A stretch of DNA of 22,681 nucleotides from Flavobacterium psychrophilum (GCA_943325515.2 CALPPS020000040.1:1-22681), one strand, 5' to 3'; shown: positions 1 to 7,165, counted from the first letter of the stretch. A program made the numbers and translations. Notes: generated by a model from the letters alone, not told the origin.

Positions 1-43
1 TACATAAAACTCCACCAGCACCTGTAATTACTATTGTTTTAAT
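1..43 (-). CDS. SDR-family oxidoreductase, N-terminal fragment
   Basis: Only the first 14 codons are in the window; the rest lies beyond position 1. The reading frame gives (I/M)KTIVITGAGGVLC, which is the first beta strand and the glycine-rich TGxxGxxC/G dinucleotide-binding turn of short-chain dehydrogenases. The codon right after the eda stop (TAG, 46-44) is ATT at 43-41, and no ATG, GTG or TTG exists between that stop and the Rossmann motif, so translation must start at a non-standard codon (ATT is best placed) or depend on eda. The position behind kdgK and eda suggests an enzyme of uronate breakdown, such as a fructuronate/mannonate-type or ketouronate reductase; this is inference from context. 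The family call is fairly secure, the substrate is not. Confidence 0.6.
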   Translation of the reverse strand, partial: MKTIVITGAGGVLC

Positions 44-709
44 CTAATTATTTTTTATTGATTGAATTAAGCTTAAAACTGCTTTAGTTTCCGATTCGAT
101 GGTCTTATAATATTTATCATCCATTAATTGTTTGCTGATTAATTTGCTTCCCATTCCAACGGCAGAAACGCCAGCTTTAAACCAGCTCCCGATATTTTCT
201 TTGGTCGTATCCACTCCGCCTGTTGGCATGAATAATAACTTTGGAAATAAATCTTTAATTCCACTTAAAAATTCTGGTCCTAACATGTTTCCAGGGAAAA
301 GTTTTATAAAGTGAATTCCAGCGTTTTCGGCTGCTATAATTTCTGTAGGCGTCATACAGCCTGGGCTGTATAAAACTCCTTTACTTTTTAAAAATGCACC
401 CACTTCTGGAACAAATCCTGGACTAATAAAAAAATCAGCACCAACAGCAAAATATTCTTCAGCTTGTTTTAAGTTTTTTATAGTTCCGATTCCTAATAAT
501 AAATCGGGCATTTCAGCATTTCTTACTTCTACCATTTTTGTGAAGTTGCTCAATGCTGAATCACCTCTACTTGTATATTCTACTGCTTTGATTCCGGCTC
601 TATAAATAGCTCTTAAAACTTCTAATGTTACTGTTTCGTCTGCATTGAAATACAAAGGAAGCATTCCTTGTGCAACTATAGCATCCGATACTTTTTGGAT
701 AGAACTCAT
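44..709 (-). CDS. eda: 2-keto-3-deoxy-6-phosphogluconate (KDPG) aldolase
   Basis: This 221-residue cytoplasmic class I aldolase splits KDPG into pyruvate and glyceraldehyde 3-phosphate, the last step after KdgK. The length fits the Eda family. The Schiff-base lysine is Lys136 in the segment HFIKLFPGN, the general acid/base glutamate is Glu44 in KAVEYTSRG, and the conserved loop SPGCMTPTE is at 115-123. The start is ATG at 709-707, three bases after the upstream gene's stop, so it is co-transcribed with and probably translationally coupled to the YhcH-like gene. Its TAG stop is directly followed, in the same frame, by the SDR gene. The alternative 4-hydroxy-2-oxoglutarate aldolase activity is common in this family, but the neighbouring kdgK makes the KDPG role most likely. 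Confidence 0.9.
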   Translation of the reverse strand: MSSIQKVSDAIVAQGMLPLYFNADETVTLEVLRAIYRAGIKAVEYTSRGDSALSNFTKMVEVRNAEMPDLLLGIGTIKNLKQAEEYFAVGADFFISPGFVPEVGAFLKSKGVLYSPGCMTPTEIIAAENAGIHFIKLFPGNMLGPEFLSGIKDLFPKLLFMPTGGVDTTKENIGSWFKAGVSAVGMGSKLISKQLMDDKYYKTIESETKAVLSLIQSIKNN

Positions 710-712
710 ACT

Positions 713-1162
713 TTATATTTTAACTTTAATTACTACTTTTTTTATTTCGCCTTCGCCAATCATTGGAGCGTGGACGTCTTCTGGAAAGAAAACTGCAAAT
801 TGTCCGTCTGTTAATTGAAAGAACATATCGGGTGCATCGCTAAAAAAACGAACATCTTTATCTGGATTATATTCCCCATTAGGAGTTGCACATTTTTCTC
901 TTGGTTTCCATCCATAAGTTTCGAGGCCTTTTACACATACTTGAATATCGATGTTTTTATCATGACATTCAAATTTCGATAGACTTATTTCCTGGGTTTT
1001 ACCATTAGCGGTATTTACAATTACTTTCAAACCTTCTGGAGTTTCTGTAACTCCTTCGGCAAGATTTGCTAAAACATTTTGATGTAAAAACTCAAATGCT
1101 TTTGCAAAAGAAGGATGTAAATTATAGTATTTATGTGCGTTATTTAATGTATCTACTATCAT
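713..1162 (-). CDS. YhcH/YjgK/YiaL (DUF386) family cupin-like protein
   Basis: This 149-residue protein has the size and landmarks of the YhcH/YjgK/YiaL family, a small double-stranded beta-helix fold related to the EbgC subunit of evolved beta-galactosidase. Visible landmarks are the LSKFECHDKNIDIQ segment near residues 80-93, the ETYGW element near 101-105, and a late PEDVHAP motif near 126-132 that supplies the histidine and acidic residues expected of a metal site. Members are found repeatedly in sialic acid, uronate and other sugar-acid operons, and have been proposed to act on sugar anomers or unsaturated intermediates, but the reaction is not settled. Here it sits between kdgK (5-base gap) and eda (3-base gap), which places it in 2-keto-3-deoxygluconate metabolism. 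Family confidence is high, function low. Confidence 0.85.
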   Translation of the reverse strand: MIVDTLNNAHKYYNLHPSFAKAFEFLHQNVLANLAEGVTETPEGLKVIVNTANGKTQEISLSKFECHDKNIDIQVCVKGLETYGWKPREKCATPNGEYNPDKDVRFFSDAPDMFFQLTDGQFAVFFPEDVHAPMIGEGEIKKVVIKVKI

Positions 1163-1167
1163 GTTAC

Positions 1168-2211
1168 TTATCTTGCAACTCTACCAGAAGCATCGCCTCC
1201 CATAAGTTTGTTAACTTCATCAACAGTCACTAAATTCGCATCTCCTTTGATGGTATGTTTCAAGCAAGAAGCAGCTACTGCGAAGTCTAAAGCGTTTTGA
1301 TCGTTATCAGGATAAGTTAGTAATCCGTAGATTAATCCTCCCATAAATGAATCTCCTCCTCCTACTCTATCTACGATATCAGTAATTTGATATTGACGGG
1401 TTTGTAACATTTGTTTTCCATCATATAGAACTCCTGCCCAAGTATTATGTGAAGCTGAAATTGAGCCTCTTAAAGTGGTGATTACTTTTTTAGCTCTTGG
1501 GAATTTTTTCATCATTTGTTGGCAAACTGATAAGAATGCTTCTGCTTTTACATCATGTCCGTGCGTTTGAACCGCTGCTCCATCTGGTTTGATGCCAAAA
1601 TGCATCTCGGCATCTTCTTCATTTCCTAAAATCACATCGCAATACGAAGTTAATTCAGTCATAATTGCTTCACGATCACCACCGTATTTCCATAGTTTTG
1701 CACGATAATTTAAATCGGTTGAAATAGTAACTCCCAATTTGCTTGCTACTTTTACGGCTTCTAAACAGGCATCGGCAGAACTTTGTGAAATGGCTGGAGT
1801 AATACCTGTCCAGTGGAACCAATTTACTCCTTTGAACACCTCTTCCCAATTCACCATTCCTGGTTGGATATCTGACATGGAAGAATGGGATCTATCATAA
1901 ACCACTTTACTTCCTCTACTCACAGCGCCTGTTTCTAGAAAATAAATCCCTAAACGCTCGCCTCCCCATACAATTTTATCTACTCCAACACCTCTTTTTC
2001 GCATTTCCATCATGGCGCATTCTCCAATGTCGTTTTTTGGTAAACGGGTTACAAAATCAACTGGAATTCCATAATTTGCTAATGAAACGGCTACATTAGA
2101 TTCTCCTCCACCATATACAACATCAAAATTGTCTGCTTGTGAAAATCTTAAAAATCCTTGTGGTGCTAATCTTAACATTATCTCACCAAATGTTACTACT
2201 TTTTTAGACAT
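1168..2211 (-). CDS. kdgK: 2-dehydro-3-deoxygluconokinase (PfkB family)
   Basis: This 347-residue sugar kinase of the PfkB/ribokinase family is expected to phosphorylate 2-keto-3-deoxygluconate to KDPG, the substrate of the Eda aldolase encoded two genes downstream. The sugar-binding glycine motif GGGESNVAVSLA is at residues 34-45, and the anion-hole/catalytic motif DRVGGGDSF is at 281-289 with Asp287 as the catalytic base (GGGD instead of the more usual GAGD). Length is somewhat above the 310-330 typical of the family. The start is ATG at 2211-2209, about 80 bases downstream of a TAGTTTTG promoter element and a palindrome, and it is the first gene of the operon kdgK - yhcH-like - eda - SDR. 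Other PfkB sugar specificities cannot be excluded from sequence alone, but the pairing with eda is strong support. Confidence 0.88.
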   Translation of the reverse strand: MSKKVVTFGEIMLRLAPQGFLRFSQADNFDVVYGGGESNVAVSLANYGIPVDFVTRLPKNDIGECAMMEMRKRGVGVDKIVWGGERLGIYFLETGAVSRGSKVVYDRSHSSMSDIQPGMVNWEEVFKGVNWFHWTGITPAISQSSADACLEAVKVASKLGVTISTDLNYRAKLWKYGGDREAIMTELTSYCDVILGNEEDAEMHFGIKPDGAAVQTHGHDVKAEAFLSVCQQMMKKFPRAKKVITTLRGSISASHNTWAGVLYDGKQMLQTRQYQITDIVDRVGGGDSFMGGLIYGLLTYPDNDQNALDFAVAASCLKHTIKGDANLVTVDEVNKLMGGDASGRVAR

Positions 2212-2279
2212 GGTCTTACTATTTATTTATTAAATTAATAAAGGGTTTATAGTTAAATATTAAAAAAACAAAAATTCAT

Positions 2280-2293
2280 CGTGCACGTACACG
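2280..2293. promoter_or_regulatory. Candidate LacI-family operator (14-bp near-palindrome)
   Basis: CGTGCACGTACACG is a two-fold symmetric sequence with a single mismatched pair and a central CG step, which is the geometry of LacI/GalR operators. It lies 6 bases downstream of the minus-strand -7 element TAGTTTTG, that is, around the predicted start of the kdgK transcript, where a bound repressor would block transcription. The divergent LacI-type gene is the obvious partner. The binding itself is inferred. Confidence 0.5.
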
Positions 2294-2299
2294 GAAATA

Positions 2300-2307
2300 C
2301 AAAACTA
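2300..2307 (-). promoter_or_regulatory. Promoter -7 element of the kdgK operon
   Basis: The minus strand reads TAGTTTTG, a perfect match to the Bacteroidota -7 consensus TAnnTTTG. A TTG triplet is present upstream at 2339-2337, but the 29-base spacing is longer than the usual 17-23, so no convincing -33 element is visible. Transcription would begin near 2294, giving a leader of about 80 bases to kdgK. Confidence 0.5.
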
Positions 2308-2357
2308 AATAAAAAATATTATAAATTACTTTATTTCAATAATTTTAAATAAAAAAT

Positions 2358-2365
2358 TAAATTTG
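2358..2365 (+). promoter_or_regulatory. Promoter -7 element of the LacI-type regulator gene
   Basis: TAAATTTG fits the TAnnTTTG consensus. The predicted start point near 2371 lies about 25 bases before the first codon of the helix-turn-helix frame, which supports translation beginning around 2396-2411 although no standard start codon is there. No -33 TTG is seen at normal distance. Confidence 0.4.
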
Positions 2366-2395
2366 TAAACTTTACAGGATGCTTAACTTAAACTA

Positions 2396-3433
2396 ATTGC
2401 CATCATCACAATAAAAAAAATAGCTGAACTTGCTAATGTTTCTGTTGGAACAGTTGACCGAATACTTCACAACCGAGGTCAAGTTTCCCAAGAAAACATT
2501 GATATTGTAAATGCTATTGTAAAAGAATATGGCTACCAAAGAAATATTTACGCCAGTAACTTAGCATTTAATAAAAAATTCAGATTTGCAGTATTCTTAC
2601 CCCAACATGAAGGATTAGAATATTGGTTAGCTCCTGTATTGGGGATTAAAAAAGCTGCTGAAGAATTTGAAAGATTTGGAGTGAAAATGGAATATTTTTA
2701 TTATAAATACAATTCCTCCTCATTCAAAAAACTAGCAAAAAAAGTTTTAGAAGAAGAATTTGACGGCTTGTTATTTGCTCCAATATTTTATGATGAATCC
2801 ATTATTTTTTTAAAGGAATTCAAAACTAAAAACATACCAATTGTGATGATTGATTCTAATATTCCTGAAATTGGAGGATTAGATTATATAGGACAAGATG
2901 CGTATCAAAGTGGTTATTTGGCTGGTAAACTTATTAGTTTTGGAATTAAAACAGAAACTAAAGTTTTGATAATGAAAATAACACGCGAGATAGAAAGCAC
3001 TTCTGTTTATTTACAAAGGATTAAAGGATTTTATTCGTTTTTCAAGAACAATCAAGAGCTTTCAAATTTTGAATTTTCTGAAATTAGTCTCAAGGATTCT
3101 GAATCAAACAAATTAACAAATAAAATGTTTGATGGAATAAATAGTGTTTTTGTTCCAAATTCAAGAGTTTACATTGTCGCTAAATATTTAAAAGAGAATA
3201 ATTTAAAAGATATTCGGGTTGTAGGTTATGATTTATTACAACAAAATTTAGAGTGTCTTAATGAGGGCTATATTGATTTTTTAATCAATCAAAAACCTGA
3301 AGAACAGGGTTATTTAGGTATAAATAATCTTTACAAAAAATTAGTATTAAAGGAAGAAATTGAAATAACTAATTATATTCCTTTAGAAATCATAGTTAAA
3401 GAGAATGCTGTTTCTTTAAAAAAATACTTATAA
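2396..3433 (+). CDS. LacI-family transcriptional regulator with non-standard start
   Basis: The open frame begins after a TAA at 2384-2386 and encodes about 345 residues if read from ATT at 2396. The N-terminus carries a LacI-type helix-turn-helix, ITIKKIAELANVSVGTVDR followed by ILHNRGQVS and the hinge region. A periplasmic-binding-protein-like effector domain follows, with FRFAVFLPQ near 60-68 and the ligand-domain segment YIGQDAYQSGYLAGKLI in the middle. There is no in-frame ATG, GTG or TTG until TTG at 2639, which would delete the whole DNA-binding domain, so ATT 2396, ATC 2402/2405 or ATA 2411 is the likely start. Divergence from the kdgK operon with an intervening palindrome suggests it represses uronate genes and senses KDG or a related intermediate. 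A recently inactivated gene is the alternative. Confidence 0.8.
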   Translation: MAIITIKKIAELANVSVGTVDRILHNRGQVSQENIDIVNAIVKEYGYQRNIYASNLAFNKKFRFAVFLPQHEGLEYWLAPVLGIKKAAEEFERFGVKMEYFYYKYNSSSFKKLAKKVLEEEFDGLLFAPIFYDESIIFLKEFKTKNIPIVMIDSNIPEIGGLDYIGQDAYQSGYLAGKLISFGIKTETKVLIMKITREIESTSVYLQRIKGFYSFFKNNQELSNFEFSEISLKDSESNKLTNKMFDGINSVFVPNSRVYIVAKYLKENNLKDIRVVGYDLLQQNLECLNEGYIDFLINQKPEEQGYLGINNLYKKLVLKEEIEITNYIPLEIIVKENAVSLKKYL

Positions 3434-3448
3434 TTTTTGAAATTTAAC

Positions 3449-3456
3449 TACTTTTG
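3449..3456 (+). promoter_or_regulatory. Candidate promoter -7 element ahead of the J-domain/KTSC gene
   Basis: TACTTTTG matches TAnnTTTG and is followed by GCA. Transcription would start near 3462, so the first 70 bases would include the hairpin terminator at 3502-3531 before reaching the gene at 3543. A -33 element is not visible at normal spacing. Confidence 0.35.
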
Positions 3457-3501
3457 CAGTTGAAAGAATTCAAAATTTTATCCTGAATAAGTTACTAAAT
3501 C

Positions 3502-3531
3502 AACCCATCAATCACAATTAGTGGGTTTTTT
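3502..3531 (+). terminator. Intrinsic terminator after the LacI-type gene
   Basis: AACCCA (3502-3507) pairs with TGGGTT (3522-3527). The inner part can add a T-G wobble and three A-T pairs around a 4-base loop, and a T-rich tail runs from 3526 to 3537. It ends the regulator transcript about 70 bases after its stop, but it sits only about a dozen bases before the next ATG at 3543. Confidence 0.6.
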
Positions 3532-3542
3532 ATTTTTAAACT

Positions 3543-3995
3543 ATGAATATGAAAAAAATTGTCGAGTATAGAACTTTACTTGGCGTTACTAAAGCAGCTA
3601 CTTTAAAAGAGCTAAAAACAATTTACAGAAATTGCATGAAAGACATGCATCCAGATGCTATTTCGGATGATGTAGAACGACAATTAGCAGAAGAAAAAAG
3701 TAAAGAAATTATTGCTGCTTACCATTTTTTAGTAAGTGTGGCACCGGAGACATTGGAAAAAGACAAAGCAGAATATACAAGAATCACAACAAGCACTAAT
3801 ATTGCAGATTTTTATTATGACAACAGTGTTTTATACATAACTTTCTTAGACGGAAATTCTTTTGAATACTTTGGTGTTTTAAGACCAATATATATTAAGA
3901 TGGTTAATGCAGAGTCTCCGAGTAGATTTGCAAGAAGGCATATTTACAATGAATATATTTATAGAAGCACTTCAAAACTAGTAGCTACTGAGTAA
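3543..3995 (+). CDS. J-domain / KTSC-domain fusion protein
   Basis: This 150-residue protein joins two small modules. Residues about 9-65 are a J domain: a hydrophobic helix, a basic helix (KTIYRNCMKDM) and the diagnostic HPD tripeptide at 36-38, then a helix III ending near 64. J domains stimulate the ATPase of DnaK-type Hsp70 proteins. Residues about 84-145 match the KTSC domain: a tyrosine/serine-rich strand (FYYDNSVLYITF), a glycine turn, an EYFGV strand and a helix ending in RHIYNEY. KTSC is often found alone or fused to nucleic-acid or lysyl-tRNA-synthetase-related proteins, and its function is unknown. The start is ATG 3543, with a second ATG at 3549. The gene stands alone between two terminators. 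Domain calls are good; the role is not known. Confidence 0.8.
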   Translation: MNMKKIVEYRTLLGVTKAATLKELKTIYRNCMKDMHPDAISDDVERQLAEEKSKEIIAAYHFLVSVAPETLEKDKAEYTRITTSTNIADFYYDNSVLYITFLDGNSFEYFGVLRPIYIKMVNAESPSRFARRHIYNEYIYRSTSKLVATE

Positions 3996-4028
3996 TTTTT
4001 TAAATAAAAAAAGATTTAGTTATAGACC

Positions 4029-4059
4029 AATCGCTTTACATTTGTAAAGCGATTTTTTT
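4029..4059 (+). terminator. Intrinsic terminator with a promoter element in its loop
   Basis: AATCGCTTTAC (4029-4039) pairs perfectly over 11 bases with GTAAAGCGATT (4044-4054) around a 4-base ATTT loop, followed by T's to 4059. This is a strong factor-independent terminator for the J-domain/KTSC gene. The tail stops 3 bases before the TTG start of the next gene. Confidence 0.85.
4037..4044 (+). promoter_or_regulatory. Promoter -7 element embedded in the terminator hairpin
   Basis: TACATTTG is a perfect TAnnTTTG match that spans the end of the left arm, the loop and the first base of the right arm of the terminator at 4029-4059. It would start transcription near 4050, giving the acyltransferase gene at 4063 a leader of about a dozen bases. 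No -33 TTG is seen at normal distance. Confidence 0.4.
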
Positions 4060-4062
4060 ACA

Positions 4063-5208
4063 TTGGATATACACTCTTTTAAAATTTATAATGCTATTTC
4101 AAATCTTCCTCATGAGTGGGATGAAGTAGCGCATGAAAATGCTTTTCTTCAAACTTCATATCTGAAAGTTCTCGAAAATTCTTCACCCGCCAATATGCAA
4201 TGTTTTTATATTGGAATTTTTGAAAAAAAAACATTAATCGGAGTAGCATTAGCACAATATCTTGATTTGAATAAACTTGACTCTTTTGGTGATAGAGACA
4301 AATGTCTTAAAACTTATATTAGAAATTTTATTTTTAAAAACTTTGCTTCTCATGTTTTGTTTTTAGGAAATAATATGATGACAGGACAAAATGGATATGC
4401 ATTTAATGTAACTATTGATTTTAAAAGTTTAAGCGAAATACTGATGGAATGTGCAAATAAAATTACAAAGTACTTCAAAAAACAAAACATTACTATTCAT
4501 ATTGTTTCATTCAAAGATTTTTATCAGGATTGCGCGGATGAATTATCAAAATTTAAATTTGGGTCTATGTATAAATTTAATACACAGCCAAACATGATTT
4601 TTGAACTTCATGATAGTTGGAAAACTAATGAAGATTATATCGCCGCGTTATCAAAAAAATACCGAGACCAATACAAACGTGCTCATAAAAAAACTGAAGG
4701 AATAATAACCAGAGAATTATCACTGGAAGAACTGGTTTTGAACGAACCTAGAATTAATGAGTTATATCATCACGTTGCAAAAAATGCACCATTCAACACA
4801 TTCTTCTTGGCTGAAAATCATTTTTCGACTTTCAAAAAACAGTGTGGGAGTAATTTCATACTTTTTGGCTACTTTCTAAATGAAAAATTAGTGGGTTTCC
4901 ACTCATTGCTTTTGAATGGAAGTGTTTTAGAAACCTACTTTTTGGGCTATGATGAACACATTCAAAAACAAAAAATGTTGTATTTGAATATGTTATACTA
5001 TATGACCAAGTTTGGTATAGAAAATCAATTCAAAAAAATAATTTTCGGAAGAACTGCTTTAGAAATAAAAAGTTCTATTGGCGCTGAACCAATTTTAATG
5101 ACAGGATTTATTTATCATACTAATAAATGGATAAACAAAATTGTACCTAAAATATTTCCAAAATTAGAGCCCACTTTGATTTGGCAACAACGTCATCCTT
5201 TTAAGTAA
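4063..5208 (+). CDS. FemAB/GNAT-like acyltransferase
   Basis: This 381-residue soluble protein resembles the large GNAT-like acyltransferases of Bacteroidota (BioF2/FemAB-like fold). The N-terminal half has the pattern LPHEWDEVAHENAFLQTSYL near 15-34, typical of this group, and an YIGIFEKKTLIGVALAQY strand pair near 50-67. The C-terminal half has a second GNAT-like core, including KYRDQYKRAHKK near 200-211 and the strand-turn LFGYFLNEKLVGFHSLLL near 267-284. The acceptor substrate is unknown; peptidoglycan or lipid amino-acyl transfer is a guess from the family. The start is taken as TTG at 4063, because the next in-frame ATG is about 44 codons in and would remove the conserved start of the domain. 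It converges on the ABC-F gene with a 1-base gap and no terminator between them. Confidence 0.7.
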   Translation: MDIHSFKIYNAISNLPHEWDEVAHENAFLQTSYLKVLENSSPANMQCFYIGIFEKKTLIGVALAQYLDLNKLDSFGDRDKCLKTYIRNFIFKNFASHVLFLGNNMMTGQNGYAFNVTIDFKSLSEILMECANKITKYFKKQNITIHIVSFKDFYQDCADELSKFKFGSMYKFNTQPNMIFELHDSWKTNEDYIAALSKKYRDQYKRAHKKTEGIITRELSLEELVLNEPRINELYHHVAKNAPFNTFFLAENHFSTFKKQCGSNFILFGYFLNEKLVGFHSLLLNGSVLETYFLGYDEHIQKQKMLYLNMLYYMTKFGIENQFKKIIFGRTALEIKSSIGAEPILMTGFIYHTNKWINKIVPKIFPKLEPTLIWQQRHPFK

Positions 5209-5209
5209 A

Positions 5210-7114
5210 TTAAAGAGTGTCTATTTCCCCTTGAACTTTTTCCCAATCTTCAAGAAGCTTATCTAATTCATTTTTTTTCTTATTGTATGCTATAAAAAAA
5301 TTAGCGTTTTCGATGTGCTTGTCATAATTAGAAGCTAATTCTCTATCATCGTTTTGAATATCTATTTCCAATTGCTTGATTTGACTTTCGATTTTACTTA
5401 ATCGGTTTTGCAACGATTTACTTTTCTTTTGATCTTCGTAAGATAGATTTTTTGTATTTGATTTAACTTCAACTGTCACATCTTTCTTTTCAATTTCACG
5501 CATGTTGGAAGCATTTCGTTGTTCTAAAAAGAAATTGATATCGCCTAAATATTCTTTGATTTTTTGGTCTTTAAATTCATAAACAATGTTAGACATGCCT
5601 TGAAGAAAATCTCTATCGTGAGAAACTAACAATAACGTTCCTTCGTATTTCTGCAAAGCAGCTTTCAATACATTTTTCGATTTTATATCCAAGTGATTCG
5701 TTGGCTCATCCATCAACAAAACATTGATAGGTTGCAATAGTAGTTTACATAATGCTAAACGATTTCTTTCACCTCCAGAAAGCACCTTAACTTTCTTCTC
5801 TACATCATCACCTCGAAAAAGGAACGAACCTAGCATATCTCGAACTCTGGAACGATTACCATCAGTAGCAGCATTAGTCATAGTTTCAAGTAGCGTAATC
5901 TCTCCATCCAAATATTCGGCTTGGTTTTGGGCAAAATATCCTAACTGCACATTATGCCCGAGTTTAATAGAACCCTGATATTTAAACTCATTTACAATAG
6001 CTTTTACAAAAGTAGATTTTCCTTGTCCATTCTGACCTACAAAAGCAATCTTACTGCCGCGTTCTACTAAAAGTGAAATGTCTTTTAAAATAGTTTTATC
6101 ACCGTATGCTTTAGTTACCTCCTCCGCCTCTATAACGACTCTTCCTGGTGTTTGAGAAACAGGAAAAGAAATATTCATCACAGAGTTGTCATCTTCATCT
6201 ACTTCTATACGTTCTACTTTATCTAATTTTTTAATTAATGATTGTGCCATCGATGCTTTAGAAGCTTTTGCTCTAAATTTTTCGATTAATTTTTCTGTCT
6301 CTTCAATTTTCTTTGCCTGATTTTTTTGTGTTGCCAATTGCTTTTCACGAATTTCTTCTCGCAAAACCAAATATTGAGAATAGGGTTTATTGAAATCATA
6401 CGCTTTTCCCAATGAAATTTCGATAGTTCTGTTGGTCACATTATCCAAAAACATTTTATCATGGGATACAATCACCACTACACCAGGAAAATTTCTGAGG
6501 AAACCTTCTAGCCAAATGATACTTTCTATATCCAAGTGATTGGTTGGCTCATCTAACAAAAGAATATCATTGGACTGCAATAATAATTTGGCCAACTCAA
6601 TACGCATTCTCCATCCACCCGAAAAAGTATCCGTTTGGTTCTCAAAATCTTCTCTTTTAAAACCTAAACCTAAAAGAATTTTCTCAGTATCACCCACGTA
6701 ATTATAACCGCCAAGTAATTCAAAACGATGCGTGAAATCTGATAAATCTTCAATGATTTGCGCATAGTCGTCACTTTCATAATCGGTTCTAGTGACTAAT
6801 AGATGGTTGATTTTTTCTAACTTTTTTTCTACAACTTTTATATCCGTAAAAGCTTCATATGCTTCTTCAAGTACCGTTCTGCCTTGTTCAAAATCAATAT
6901 CTTGTCGAAGAAAACCCATTCTAACCTCTTTCTCAGTTGCAATTTGACCGCTATCAGGTTTAAAATCTCCAGCTAAAATCTTCAGCATTGTCGATTTTCC
7001 AGCGCCATTTTTTCCTACTAGTCCAACTCTATCTCCAGCACCAAGACGAAAAGTTACCTCTTCAAAAAGATACGTACCACCAAACGAAACCGACAAATTG
7101 TGTATATTTAACAT
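5210..7114 (-). CDS. ABC-F family ATPase (ribosome-associated type)
   Basis: This 634-residue protein has two ABC ATPase cassettes and no membrane segments, the layout of ABC-F translation factors. The first cassette has Walker A GKNGAGKST (34-42), signature FSGGW (164-168) and Walker B ILLLDEP (184-190). The second has Walker A GQNGQGKST (360-368), signature LSGGE (445-449) and LLMDEP (466-471). The charged helical linker at about 240-310 is the element that reaches the ribosomal P-site tRNA in this family, and a lysine/glutamate-rich C-terminal coiled coil at about 555-634 resembles that of Uup and YheS. The likely role is resolving stalled or misfolded ribosome states. It is not one of the clear antibiotic-resistance types. 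The ATG is at 7114; the gene is divergent from the DUF983 gene and convergent with the acyltransferase. Confidence 0.9.
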   Translation of the reverse strand: MLNIHNLSVSFGGTYLFEEVTFRLGAGDRVGLVGKNGAGKSTMLKILAGDFKPDSGQIATEKEVRMGFLRQDIDFEQGRTVLEEAYEAFTDIKVVEKKLEKINHLLVTRTDYESDDYAQIIEDLSDFTHRFELLGGYNYVGDTEKILLGLGFKREDFENQTDTFSGGWRMRIELAKLLLQSNDILLLDEPTNHLDIESIIWLEGFLRNFPGVVVIVSHDKMFLDNVTNRTIEISLGKAYDFNKPYSQYLVLREEIREKQLATQKNQAKKIEETEKLIEKFRAKASKASMAQSLIKKLDKVERIEVDEDDNSVMNISFPVSQTPGRVVIEAEEVTKAYGDKTILKDISLLVERGSKIAFVGQNGQGKSTFVKAIVNEFKYQGSIKLGHNVQLGYFAQNQAEYLDGEITLLETMTNAATDGNRSRVRDMLGSFLFRGDDVEKKVKVLSGGERNRLALCKLLLQPINVLLMDEPTNHLDIKSKNVLKAALQKYEGTLLLVSHDRDFLQGMSNIVYEFKDQKIKEYLGDINFFLEQRNASNMREIEKKDVTVEVKSNTKNLSYEDQKKSKSLQNRLSKIESQIKQLEIDIQNDDRELASNYDKHIENANFFIAYNKKKNELDKLLEDWEKVQGEIDTL

Positions 7115-7157
7115 AATGTTTTATTACAAAAGTTACATGTGAAAGAATTCTATATAG

Positions 7158-7165
7158 TACCTTTG
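7158..7165 (+). promoter_or_regulatory. Promoter -7 element of the DUF983 gene
   Basis: TACCTTTG matches TAnnTTTG and sits within the 101-base divergent gap between the ABC-F and DUF983 genes. The start point would be near 7172, with a leader of about 45 bases to ATG 7216. The opposite strand has only a near match, TAACTTTTG at 7135-7127, with three bases in the variable spacer, for the ABC-F gene. Confidence 0.4.

Noticed and set aside
2639..3433. TTG at 2639 as the start of a 264-residue sugar-binding protein
   Set aside because: The frame upstream encodes an intact LacI helix-turn-helix and hinge with no stop, so this TTG is internal; accepting it would cut a recognisable protein in half.
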